A stretch of 47,643 nucleotides of DNA from Parvibaculum sp036499025 (GTDB lineage: Bacteria > Pseudomonadota > Alphaproteobacteria > Parvibaculales > Parvibaculaceae). The stretch covers positions 1 through 47,643 of the forward strand of contig DASYEM010000006.1 in assembly GCA_036499025.1 (NCBI GenBank), in the 5' to 3' direction. The notes below the pieces were generated by a model. That model saw only the letters and a list, made by a program, of their open reading frames with translations, was not told the origin of the DNA and searched no databases. The first letter of the stretch is position 1; every line of letters starts with the position of its first letter. The position numbers were made by a program, and so were the translations under genes. Below, piece after piece: positions 41,250 through 47,643 of this stretch.

Positions 41250-42035
41250 ATGGGAAGACTTTCGGGCAAGCGCGCCATCGTGACCGGCGCGGGCAGCGGC
41301 ATCGGACGAGCCAGCGCCGTCCTCTTCGCGCTGGAAGGCGCGAAAGTCGTCGTGGTCGACCGTGTGGAAGACGCCGTTGACGAAACCGCCGCCATGATCC
41401 GCGCCAAGGGCGGTACGGTGACCTCAATCGCCGCCGATGCAGGCGACGAAATCGCCGTCAAAGGCATCGTCGATCATTGCATCAAGGAATTCGGCGGGCT
41501 CGACATCGTCTATGCCAATGCGGGCATCAGCGGCGGTTGGGTGCCGTTGCAGGAACAGACCGTGCAGTACTGGACCGAAATCCTGCGCATCAATCTCATC
41601 GGCCCTTTCCTCGCGATCAAACATGCGAGCCCGCATATGATCAAACAGGGTCACGGCTCCATCGTCTGCACCGCCTCCGTCGCCGGCCTTCGCGCCAATG
41701 CGGGCGGCACGGCCTATAGTTCGAGCAAGGCAGGCGTCGTCAGCCTCGTGCAAACGACGGCGAACGAGTTTTACGGGACGGGCGTTCGCGTCAACGCGAT
41801 CTGCCCCGGCCTCATCGAAACCGGCATGACAAAGCCTATTTTCGACGGCGCGCGGGCGCGGGGCACCGAAGGCAAGATCGGCCAGCTCAATCCGCTGAAG
41901 CGCAACGGCGTGCCGGAAGAAATCGCGCAGATGGCGTTGTTTCTGGCGAGCGACGACGCCTCCTATGTCAACGGCCAGGCGATCGCCGTCGATGGCGGCT
42001 TGTCGAGCACGCACCCCTTCTCGGGCAAGCGCTGA
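41250..42035 (+). CDS. Short-chain dehydrogenase/reductase (SDR)
   Basis: A 261-residue classical SDR. TGAGSGIGR lies at 12-20, and Asp37 after beta-2 (VVVVDRVE) points to NAD(H). ANAGISGG is at about 89-96, Ser143 in CTASVAG, Tyr156 and Lys160 in YSSSK, and the end is YVNGQAIAVDGGLSS. GAGGGGA precedes the ATG by 7-13 bp; an upstream frame of 34 codons is rejected. It is tail-to-tail with a GST, 2 bp apart. A 3-hydroxyacyl or alcohol substrate is possible; nothing decides it. Confidence 0.9.
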   Translation: MGRLSGKRAIVTGAGSGIGRASAVLFALEGAKVVVVDRVEDAVDETAAMIRAKGGTVTSIAADAGDEIAVKGIVDHCIKEFGGLDIVYANAGISGGWVPLQEQTVQYWTEILRINLIGPFLAIKHASPHMIKQGHGSIVCTASVAGLRANAGGTAYSSSKAGVVSLVQTTANEFYGTGVRVNAICPGLIETGMTKPIFDGARARGTEGKIGQLNPLKRNGVPEEIAQMALFLASDDASYVNGQAIAVDGGLSSTHPFSGKR

Positions 42036-42037
42036 GA

Positions 42038-42694
42038 TCAGAACTCGGCGTCGAGTTCTTCCATCTCCTCGGGTTCGGCTTTCGCGCCCTTCATCCACTC
42101 CACCATGTGCGGCGACGCCATGATGCGTTTGACGTAGGCCGCGCAATCGGCGTCGAGATCGACGCCATAGGTCGTGAAGCGCGAGCAGACCGGCGCATAC
42201 ATGGCGTCGGCCATGGTCGGCTTCTTACCGAAGAGGAAGGGGCCTTTATATTGTCCGAGCGCCTCTTCCCAGATCGCCACGATGCGGTCTATGTCGGCTT
42301 GCGCGCCCGCCCAGATTTTGAAATTCGGGTAGCGCGCCTTGATATTCATCGGCAGGGCCGAGCGGAGATTGGCAAAGCCCGAATGCATCTCGCCGGAGAT
42401 CGAACGGCAATGGGCGCGCGCCGCCGCATCGGAGGGAAGAAGGCCCGCTTCGGGTTTCCGCTCATGGAGATATTCGGCGATGGCCAGCGTATCCCAGACT
42501 TTGGCGCCGCCCTGCTTCAAGCACGGCACGAGAAAGGACGGCGACAACAGGAGCAGTTCGGCGCGGGTCGAAGGGTCGCTTGCGGAAAGCTGCTCTTCCT
42601 CAAAGTCCAGCCCGGCCATCTTGCAGAGCAACCAGCCCCGCAACGACCAGGACGAATAGTTTTTACTGCTGATGGTCAGTACGGCTTTGGCCAT
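42038..42694 (-). CDS. Glutathione S-transferase family protein
   Basis: A 218-residue GST of the bacterial zeta/omega-like group. The N-terminus TISSKNYSSWSLRGWLL (about 7-23) has a Ser cluster at the active-site turn. SPSFLVPCL takes the cis-Pro position, and VWDTLAIAEYLHER is the glutathione-binding helix with Asp in place of the more usual Glu-Ser. The C-terminal helical domain has PTMADAMYAPVCSRF. It is divergent from PhaZ. A small dyad GGAATG-N6-CATTCC lies at 42722-42739, 28 bp before the start. Confidence 0.87.
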   Translation of the reverse strand: MAKAVLTISSKNYSSWSLRGWLLCKMAGLDFEEEQLSASDPSTRAELLLLSPSFLVPCLKQGGAKVWDTLAIAEYLHERKPEAGLLPSDAAARAHCRSISGEMHSGFANLRSALPMNIKARYPNFKIWAGAQADIDRIVAIWEEALGQYKGPFLFGKKPTMADAMYAPVCSRFTTYGVDLDADCAAYVKRIMASPHMVEWMKGAKAEPEEMEELDAEF

Positions 42695-42743
42695 GGAATC
42701 CCCTTTTTCGGGCTTTCATATGGAATGGAAGCACATTCCGGCC

Positions 42744-42784
42744 TTGCTCAAAACAATTATCTCGCAGTGCAGCATAACTTGCTC
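42744..42784. promoter_or_regulatory. TGC-rich cluster upstream of PHA depolymerase (candidate PhaR-type site)
   Basis: TTGCTC occurs at 42744-42749 and 42779-42784, flanking GCAGTGCAGC at 42764-42773. TGC-rich sites of this kind are bound by PhaR repressors at PHA granule genes in alphaproteobacteria. The cluster is 60-100 bp before the phaZ ATG. The match is by eye only. Confidence 0.3.
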
Positions 42785-42844
42785 TAGCCTTTTAATGCCG
42801 GTCATCGGTTTTGGCTGGAGAGTGACGTCGGGGCCGGGGCACCC

Positions 42845-44062
42845 ATGCTTTATTACGCGTATCAGTTGCAATCCGACCTGATGAAACCGGTCCGGGCGAT
42901 GGCCGACGCCGCCGCCGCCATGCTGAACGGTCCGATGGTCGCCCAACTCGAATCTCCGGCGCTGCGCAATCTCGCCGCGGCTTTCGAGATGGTATCTCGG
43001 GCGGGGCTCACCCACACACGACCGCCTTTCGGCATCGACTGCGTGCGTGTCGGCCATGAAGATGTGCCGGTTGTCGAAGAGAGCGCCTTTGCGACGCCCT
43101 TCGGCACGTTGCTGCATTTCAAGAAAGAGGGCCACACGATCCAGCCGCGCGTGCTGATCGTAGCGCCTCTGTCCGGTCACTTCGCCACCCTGCTGCGCAA
43201 CACGGTCGAAGTGTTGTTGCCCGAGCACGATGTCTACATCACCGACTGGCACAATGCGCGCGATGTCGGCCTCGAGCATGGGCGTTTCGGTTTCGATGAA
43301 TATATCGATCACGTCATCCGCTTCCTCGAGGAGCTTGGCCCCGGCGCGCATCTGGTATCCGTGTGTCAGCCTTGCGCCCATGCCTTCGCCGCCGTCGCCG
43401 TCATGGCGCAGACCGGCAATCCGGCGCAGCCCGCCAGTATGACGCTGATGGCCGGGCCCATCGATACGCGGATCAACCCGACCTCGGTGAACGAGCTTGC
43501 CACCACGCATACGATCGGCTGGTTCGAGCGCAATCTCATTTCGCGCGTACCGGTCGGCTTTCCCGGCGCGGGGCGGCGCGTCTATCCGGGTTTCGTGCAG
43601 CTCAACGCTTTCATGAGCATGAACCCGAAACGCCACATCGACACGCATATCGACCTCTTCGGCAATCTCGCCAAGGGCGACACCGAAAAAGCGCAGACGA
43701 CCAAGACGTTTTACGATGAGTATTTCGCGGTGCTCGATCTCACCGCCGAGTTTTACCTCGAAACCGTGAAGCTGGTTTTTCAGGATCATGCGCTGGCGAA
43801 AGGCGAGCTGACATGGCACGGCGAAACGGTCGAACCGGCGGCGATCAAAAAAACCGCGCTGCTGACGGTCGAAGGCGAGCGCGACGATATTTGCTCGGTC
43901 GGCCAGACGCTCGCGGCGCAAGACCTTTGCACCAGCATCCGGCCCTATAAGAAACGCCACCATTTGCAGGCGGGCGTCGGCCATTACGGCGTCTTTTCGG
44001 GCTCGCGCTGGGCCGGGCAGATTTACCCGATCCTGCGCAACACGATCCTCGCAAACGACTGA
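42845..44062 (+). CDS. phaZ: Intracellular polyhydroxyalkanoate depolymerase
   Basis: A 405-residue PhaZ1-type enzyme that mobilises stored polyhydroxybutyrate granules. The N-terminus MLYYAYQLQSDLMKP and ADAAAAML are family-typical. The nucleophile is a cysteine in the lipase-box-like VCQPC (Cys174, aligned by eye to Cys183 of Ralstonia PhaZ1). DITDW-type YITDWHNARDV and GFDEYIDHVI surround it. A late GERDDICSVGQT and HLQAGVGHYGVFSGSRW hold the Asp and His. The length matches the family (about 410). A UACG-loop hairpin (44063-44076) begins right after the stop. Together with acetoacetyl-CoA synthetase at 36245 it indicates PHB use. Confidence 0.92.
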   Translation: MLYYAYQLQSDLMKPVRAMADAAAAMLNGPMVAQLESPALRNLAAAFEMVSRAGLTHTRPPFGIDCVRVGHEDVPVVEESAFATPFGTLLHFKKEGHTIQPRVLIVAPLSGHFATLLRNTVEVLLPEHDVYITDWHNARDVGLEHGRFGFDEYIDHVIRFLEELGPGAHLVSVCQPCAHAFAAVAVMAQTGNPAQPASMTLMAGPIDTRINPTSVNELATTHTIGWFERNLISRVPVGFPGAGRRVYPGFVQLNAFMSMNPKRHIDTHIDLFGNLAKGDTEKAQTTKTFYDEYFAVLDLTAEFYLETVKLVFQDHALAKGELTWHGETVEPAAIKKTALLTVEGERDDICSVGQTLAAQDLCTSIRPYKKRHHLQAGVGHYGVFSGSRWAGQIYPILRNTILAND

Positions 44063-44192
44063 CCGTCTACGGACGGCCCGCGCGGCGCTTCGTCCAATTG
44101 GCAGGCCCCCAATTTCAGGCTAGTTTAACGCCTTGCGCGCAATCTGGCCGCAACCGGGCACGATCCGCGCCATGCGGGCAAGGGGTCCCTTG

Positions 44193-45077
44193 ATGAATGC
44201 GATCACGCCAATCGGCGGCCATGCCGAAGCTCTGCCGCTTGTCTCCGCGGCCGAGATCGCGCGCCAGTTCATCAAGCCCGGCATCGACTGGCTGACCATC
44301 GCCTGGACCGCATTCGGGCTCGGCATCATCGCGCTTTCGACATGGGCGGGGCTGACGGATCGCGCGCCGCTCTGGCTGAGCTTCTTCGCCAACATGTATT
44401 TCATGTTCTTCATCTTCGCGACGATGCATGAAGCCTCGCACGGCAATATCGGGCATGGCCGTTCCGCCTGGCTCAACACGGCGCTTGGCTGGCTTTGCGG
44501 CTGTGTCAATCTCGTGCCCTATCGCGGTTGGGGCGATCTGCATGTCTGGCATCATTCGCACGTCAACAACGGCGAGATGGATCCCGACGAATGGGTCAAA
44601 GGATACAATCCTTTCGCCGTCATCTTCCGCGCGGTGACGATCCCGCAGCATTATCTTTATTTCTACGCCAGCACCCGTGCCTATGACCGGGTGCGCGGCG
44701 GGCGTTTCGCCTATTTCTGGATCGTGATGACCTGGGTCATTTCCCTCAGCGTCAGCTCGGCGCTTTGGACGACGACCGGCAACTACAAGCTGCTCGTACT
44801 CTGGCCACTGGCCGGCTACATGTGCATCTTCATCATGGGCATGATGTTCGTCTGGTTTCCGCATTTCCCGCGCGCGGGCAAAGGCCGGACCGACAACAGC
44901 ACGACTTTCGTCTTTCACGGGCTCAAGGGCGCGATGCTGCGGCCCTTCGATCTCTGGCAGTCCTACCACCTCGTTCATCACGCGTTTCCGCGTGTGCCCT
45001 TTTACCGGCAGGGCAAGCTCTTCAACGCCATACGCCCCCATATCGAAGCGGACGGCTCGAAGATCATCGAAGTCTAA
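44193..45077 (+). CDS. Membrane fatty acid desaturase family protein
   Basis: A 294-residue di-iron membrane enzyme. The three histidine boxes are HEASH (79-83), HVWHHSH (117-123) and HLVHH (about 262-266). Hydrophobic helices lie at about 35-50, 60-77, 190-210 and 225-245. This pattern covers acyl-lipid desaturases and carotene hydroxylases/ketolases; the HVWHH and HLVHH spacing does not separate them. The ATG at 44193 follows AAGGGG; an in-frame ATG at 44172 is possible. It uses an external electron donor. Its stop overlaps the stop of the small minus-strand gene by 3-4 bp. Confidence 0.85.
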   Translation: MNAITPIGGHAEALPLVSAAEIARQFIKPGIDWLTIAWTAFGLGIIALSTWAGLTDRAPLWLSFFANMYFMFFIFATMHEASHGNIGHGRSAWLNTALGWLCGCVNLVPYRGWGDLHVWHHSHVNNGEMDPDEWVKGYNPFAVIFRAVTIPQHYLYFYASTRAYDRVRGGRFAYFWIVMTWVISLSVSSALWTTTGNYKLLVLWPLAGYMCIFIMGMMFVWFPHFPRAGKGRTDNSTTFVFHGLKGAMLRPFDLWQSYHLVHHAFPRVPFYRQGKLFNAIRPHIEADGSKIIEV

Positions 45078-45208
45078 CTTCGGCGCGCGTCGTCGAGTTC
45101 GCGCTGAAGCGCATCGGCGCGCCGCTCCGCCACCGTCGCCCGGACGTAGAGCACAAGGAACATCGCGGCGAGCAACACGCCCCCGATGACAATCAAAACG
45201 CCCTGCAC
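45074..45208 (-). CDS. 44-residue single-helix membrane protein
   Basis: A GTG start at 45206-45208, with AGGAGG 5 bp upstream, opens 44 codons. The peptide has a hydrophobic helix QGVLIVIGGVLLAAMFLVLY (2-21), then a positively charged, helical tail VRATVAERRADALQREL. The positive-inside rule puts the tail in the cytoplasm. Its stop TAG overlaps the desaturase stop. Its use of a GTG start and its size make it easy to miss. The function is unknown. Confidence 0.6.
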   Translation of the reverse strand: MQGVLIVIGGVLLAAMFLVLYVRATVAERRADALQRELDDARRS

Positions 45209-45229
45209 CGCCGCCCTCCTCTGACATCA

Positions 45230-45253
45230 CGCCGAGAGCTTTCGCTCCCGGCG
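45230..45253. terminator. Hairpin between the desaturase/small-ORF region and the beta protein
   Basis: CGCCG/CGGCG and GAGC/GCTC stack past one mismatch around TTTC; TTTGCATCTT follows on the plus strand. It is 41 bp beyond the stop of the minus-strand beta protein and upstream of the 44-residue gene, so it could serve either direction. Confidence 0.45.
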
Positions 45254-45294
45254 TTTGCATCTTAGCCAAAGCGGCTCACGCAGCGCCAGCCGTC

Positions 45295-45564
45295 TCAGGC
45301 GGAGGCGCTGACATTTGTGGCGCCACTCGCACCCGCTACGGTCGCGCGGAGCTTGCACGGCGCCAGCGAAAACCCGCCCACGCCGTCTTGCGTGAACGAG
45401 ACGGCGGGCCCCACCGAAATCCAGGTCGTGCCGTCGGGGCTCGCTTCGAGCGCAACGGTCGCGCCGCCGAAAGTGCCCCAGGCCCAGAAGGTGCCGGTGC
45501 CGCCCGTCCAATCGATGAGACGCGAACTGCCGTTTGCCGTCACGCCATTTAAAATCGTCGCCAT
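45295..45564 (-). CDS. Orphan small beta-rich protein resembling phage virion accessory proteins
   Basis: An 89-residue protein with a strand pattern of Gly, Thr and aromatic residues: WTGGTGTFWAWGTFGGATVALE (split near 19-40), SPDGTTWISVG, and a final CKLRATVAGASGATNVSASA. The ATVAGASGATNVSA ending and the SPDGTTW turn resemble small tail/fibre or head-decoration proteins of tailed phages. No other phage gene is nearby, so it may be a domesticated remnant. GCGAGGA precedes the ATG. Codon use is not visibly different from neighbours. The family call is by eye and tentative. Confidence 0.65.
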   Translation of the reverse strand: MATILNGVTANGSSRLIDWTGGTGTFWAWGTFGGATVALEASPDGTTWISVGPAVSFTQDGVGGFSLAPCKLRATVAGASGATNVSASA

Positions 45565-45731
45565 AATTTCGTCCTCGCTTTGCCACGCGGTTGCGTCAAT
45601 TCCTGCGCAGTCTCCATGAGGATCGACGGGGTGAGGATTAGTTATTGAAAAATGCGCCGCTGCGTTTGTGCGCGAGTACGATTTCCCTAAACTCGTGGAC
45701 GGGCGAGGATAACGTTGCGGCCGGAGATTTT

Positions 45732-46394
45732 ATGTTGAGTCAGACACTTGCTCGCGCGGGATGCATCGCTCTTCTCGCGCTTGGCGGCTGCACGACGGAG
45801 CGCACGTCGTCTCCCACCCGCACGGCAACCGAACAACTTCTGATTTCGACGGCGGCGGACAGGGCGGCGAAGGACCTTGCGCTCCAGATGCCACGCGACA
45901 AGAAGCTCTACATCGACACGTCGAACTTCGACGGCACCGACAGCAAATATGCGATCAGCGCCATCAAGGGCGAATTGCTCCGGCGCGGCGGTCGTCTCGT
46001 TCTAGATCGCGACAAGGCAGACGCCGTCGTCGAGATCAGCTCCGGTGCGCTGTCGATTGACGAAAGCAGTTCCATCGTCGGCATACCCCAATTCGATATT
46101 CCCATTCCCGCCGCCGGAAATCTGGCTTTCCCCGAGATCGCTCTCTTCAAGAAGCAGGAGCGCCAGGGCGTCGCCAAGTTCTCGGCCTTCGGCTATGACG
46201 CAAAGACCGGCGCGCTCATCGCTTCGGCGCAACCCGATTACGGTTCATCGCACACGACGGAATGGGTGGCCGCGCTTTTCATTTCCTGGACCACGAGCGA
46301 CATCGTGCCGGAAACGGAAAAGAGCGAAGACGGGAAGTACTTCTTCACCGAACCCCTGCCGACACAAAGAAAAGACCTGCCGAACTGGCTCTAG
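45732..46394 (+). CDS. Lipoprotein (DUF6655-like)
   Basis: A 220-residue lipoprotein. The signal ends in a lipobox ALGGC (Cys17), and the mature protein begins CTTERTSSPTRTATEQLLIS. A mixed alpha/beta domain follows, with KLYIDTSNFDGTDSKYAISAIKGELLRRGG at about 60-90 and PIPAAGNLAFPEIALFKKQ. The TPRTATEQLL-S-like start resembles DUF6655. It is probably outer-membrane anchored. The ATG at 45732 has GGAG 6-9 bp upstream and gives the signal peptide; the longer frame does not. Its stop is 1 bp from the convergent sulfatase stop. Confidence 0.75.
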   Translation: MLSQTLARAGCIALLALGGCTTERTSSPTRTATEQLLISTAADRAAKDLALQMPRDKKLYIDTSNFDGTDSKYAISAIKGELLRRGGRLVLDRDKADAVVEISSGALSIDESSSIVGIPQFDIPIPAAGNLAFPEIALFKKQERQGVAKFSAFGYDAKTGALIASAQPDYGSSHTTEWVAALFISWTTSDIVPETEKSEDGKYFFTEPLPTQRKDLPNWL

Positions 46395-46395
46395 C

Positions 46396-47643
46396 TCAAG
46401 CGAAACCGAGGCGCGCGAACTGGCTATCCGGCGCATCGAGTTCTTTCAAGGCCACACGCAGCCGTTCGGCGAGATCGGCTTCAAGGGCTGAACCGGCAAG
46501 GTTTCTCTCTTCGCCCGCGTCTTCTTGCAGATCGTAAAGATGATGACCGGTGAAGCGCGTGAATGCCCAGAAGGGCAGCTTGTCGCCTTCTTGCCAATCC
46601 TGACGGATTACGGGAATGGCGCTGCCCGGCATCCGGTCGAGAAAAGCCCGGTCGTCGGGAAAAGGCAGTTCCTGTTCGCGCGTCAGATGATGCGTCGGCA
46701 TGGTCGACCAGCGGTTCGACAACATGGAGAGCGGCGCGTTTGCCGCCTTGGGTCCGCGCGCATATTTGTAACGTCCATCGACGAAATGAACCTCGCGGCC
46801 CCAGACGCCGGTGAGAAGCCACTCGCGGATGCTCGACGTTTCCTTATGCAGCAGCGGCAGCAATGAGTGGCCATGCGTGCGCTGACGCACGGTGACGCCG
46901 AAGACATCGGCTAATGTGGCGAAGAGATCGACGCTGGTCGTCAGCGCGTCGCAAGTGCCCGGCGCGATGCCGGGATGGGCGATCATCAACGGAATATGGC
47001 CGAGCGTTTCATAGATCGGCACGCCGGGCTTGCCCCATATATCCTTCTCGCCGAGATAATGGCCGTGATCGGTGCAGAGGATGACCAGCGTGTCGTCCCA
47101 CAATCCCTTGCGGTCGAGCGCCTCCATGATCTTGCCGAACCAGTGATCGATCATGGTGAGCTTGCCGCCGTAAGAGGCGCGAATTTGATGCGCCTGTTTC
47201 TCGGTCAGCACGCCTTTCTCCAGAGCGCCTTTCATGTAAGGCGGCCAGATGATGTGCGGGCCTTCCCAGTCCTTGTCATACATCGAGGCATAAGGCTCGG
47301 GCGTATCGAAAGGCTCGTGCGGATCGAACTCGTCGACGAAAAGCATGAAGCGGTCGTGATGGCCCGCATTGTCGTCGATCCATTTCGCCGCTGCGCCCAT
47401 GGTACGGGGCCCCGGGAAATCTTCCTCGCCACGAAAATAGCCGCGCGAATTGTCGTAAGGCATATGCGGGCGGAAGGAATCCAGTGCGCCCGTCCAGCTC
47501 GGATCGGCGCGCGTCTTCCAGGCATCGCCCTCATGGCCGCGCTGATAATCCCAGGCGGTGAAATCGACATGGAAATTTTCGCCACCGGTTTCGAAGAGAT
47601 GCGGATGGTCGGAGATCAACTGCGTGACGACGCCCGCCTTGCG
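46396..47643 (-). CDS. Sulfatase family protein, C-terminal part (N-terminus beyond right edge)
   Basis: The 415 codons inside the window are the C-terminal part of an arylsulfatase-type enzyme; the frame is open to the edge. LVILCTDHGHYLGEKDIWGK carries the metal-binding Asp-His and the conserved lysine, GHIPLMIAHPG follows, and QTHGHSLLPLL is a later family segment. The formylglycine motif (C/S-x-P-x-R) would be upstream of the window and cannot be checked. The enzyme hydrolyses sulfate, or sometimes phosphonate, esters; many members are cytoplasmic. It is tail-to-tail with the lipoprotein. Confidence 0.87.
   Translation of the reverse strand, partial: RKAGVVTQLISDHPHLFETGGENFHVDFTAWDYQRGHEGDAWKTRADPSWTGALDSFRPHMPYDNSRGYFRGEEDFPGPRTMGAAAKWIDDNAGHHDRFMLFVDEFDPHEPFDTPEPYASMYDKDWEGPHIIWPPYMKGALEKGVLTEKQAHQIRASYGGKLTMIDHWFGKIMEALDRKGLWDDTLVILCTDHGHYLGEKDIWGKPGVPIYETLGHIPLMIAHPGIAPGTCDALTTSVDLFATLADVFGVTVRQRTHGHSLLPLLHKETSSIREWLLTGVWGREVHFVDGRYKYARGPKAANAPLSMLSNRWSTMPTHHLTREQELPFPDDRAFLDRMPGSAIPVIRQDWQEGDKLPFWAFTRFTGHHLYDLQEDAGEERNLAGSALEADLAERLRVALKELDAPDSQFARLGFA

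Noticed and set aside
45227..45586. A 119-codon minus-strand frame overlapping the phage-like protein.
   Set aside because: It is strongly Arg-rich and in another frame of the same DNA; the 89-residue frame has a better start and protein-like pattern.
1..47643. Search for CRISPR arrays, insertion sequences, toxin-antitoxin pairs, defence genes and biosynthetic clusters.
   Set aside because: No regularly spaced repeats, transposase motifs or recognisable defence or NRPS/PKS modules were seen; the ANL enzymes are stand-alone ligases.

Overview
This window is GC-rich, densely coding chromosomal DNA from an alphaproteobacterium, most likely Rhizobiales/Hyphomicrobiales (Parvibaculum-like gene content). 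The evidence is the gene repertoire (N-acyl-D-amino-acid deacylase-type amidohydrolases, many acyl-CoA ligases and SDRs, an intracellular PHA depolymerase, an NdvB-type glucan synthase) and a tRNA-His with no encoded G-1, a G1.U72 pair and A73. That tRNA form is known from the Rhodobacterales/Rhizobiales/Caulobacterales branch. I see no insertion sequence, integrase, CRISPR array, rRNA or obvious genomic island. Most genes are housekeeping or catabolic accessory genes.

Layout. 0-5.6 kb: the N-terminus of a glutathione S-transferase (GST) at the left edge, divergent from an alpha/beta hydrolase, then a leftward block with an amidohydrolase, an LtrA-type membrane protein, a His-rich secreted protein and an aldo/keto reductase. 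5.8-9.7 kb: a translationally coupled luciferase-like monooxygenase and alpha/beta hydrolase, a MAPEG protein and an acyl-CoA dehydrogenase. 9.7-20.3 kb: a Bcr/CflA exporter, two acyl-CoA ligases flanking an LpxR-like lipid A deacylase, a Kup potassium transporter, an enoyl-CoA hydratase-like protein and a second amidohydrolase. 20.5-27.4 kb: a GH17-GT2 fusion (NdvB type), then a leftward operon of acyl-CoA ligase, SDR and crotonase, and a GST. 27.6-30.5 kb: a single-domain response regulator tail-to-tail with a hybrid histidine kinase, then tRNA-His. 30.7-36.2 kb: an epoxide-hydrolase-like protein and a marR-FUSC-DUF1656-HlyD efflux operon with an SDR upstream. 36.2-47.6 kb: acetoacetyl-CoA synthetase, an AsmA-like protein, two small envelope proteins, an SDR, a GST, PHA depolymerase, a fatty acid desaturase, a 44-residue membrane protein, an orphan phage-like beta protein, a lipoprotein, and the C-terminal part of a sulfatase cut by the right edge.

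The genes fit an organism that activates and oxidises diverse carboxylic acids or lipids (four acyl-CoA ligases of different subfamilies, two crotonases, one acyl-CoA dehydrogenase, three SDRs), stores and mobilises polyhydroxyalkanoate (PhaZ plus acetoacetyl-CoA synthetase), detoxifies electrophiles (three GSTs, MAPEG, hydrolases, two efflux systems) and remodels its envelope (LpxR-like, NdvB-like, AsmA, desaturase). Genes are tightly packed: six tail-to-tail pairs overlap or abut within 2 bp. I found no clearly new multi-gene system. The best leads are the apparently leaderless, self-operated marR promoter, a crotonase lacking both catalytic glutamates inside a ligase-SDR operon, palindromic operator candidates upstream of several operons, and unannotated-size proteins near 45 kb. 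The only gap over 300 bases between protein genes (30322-30745) holds tRNA-His.
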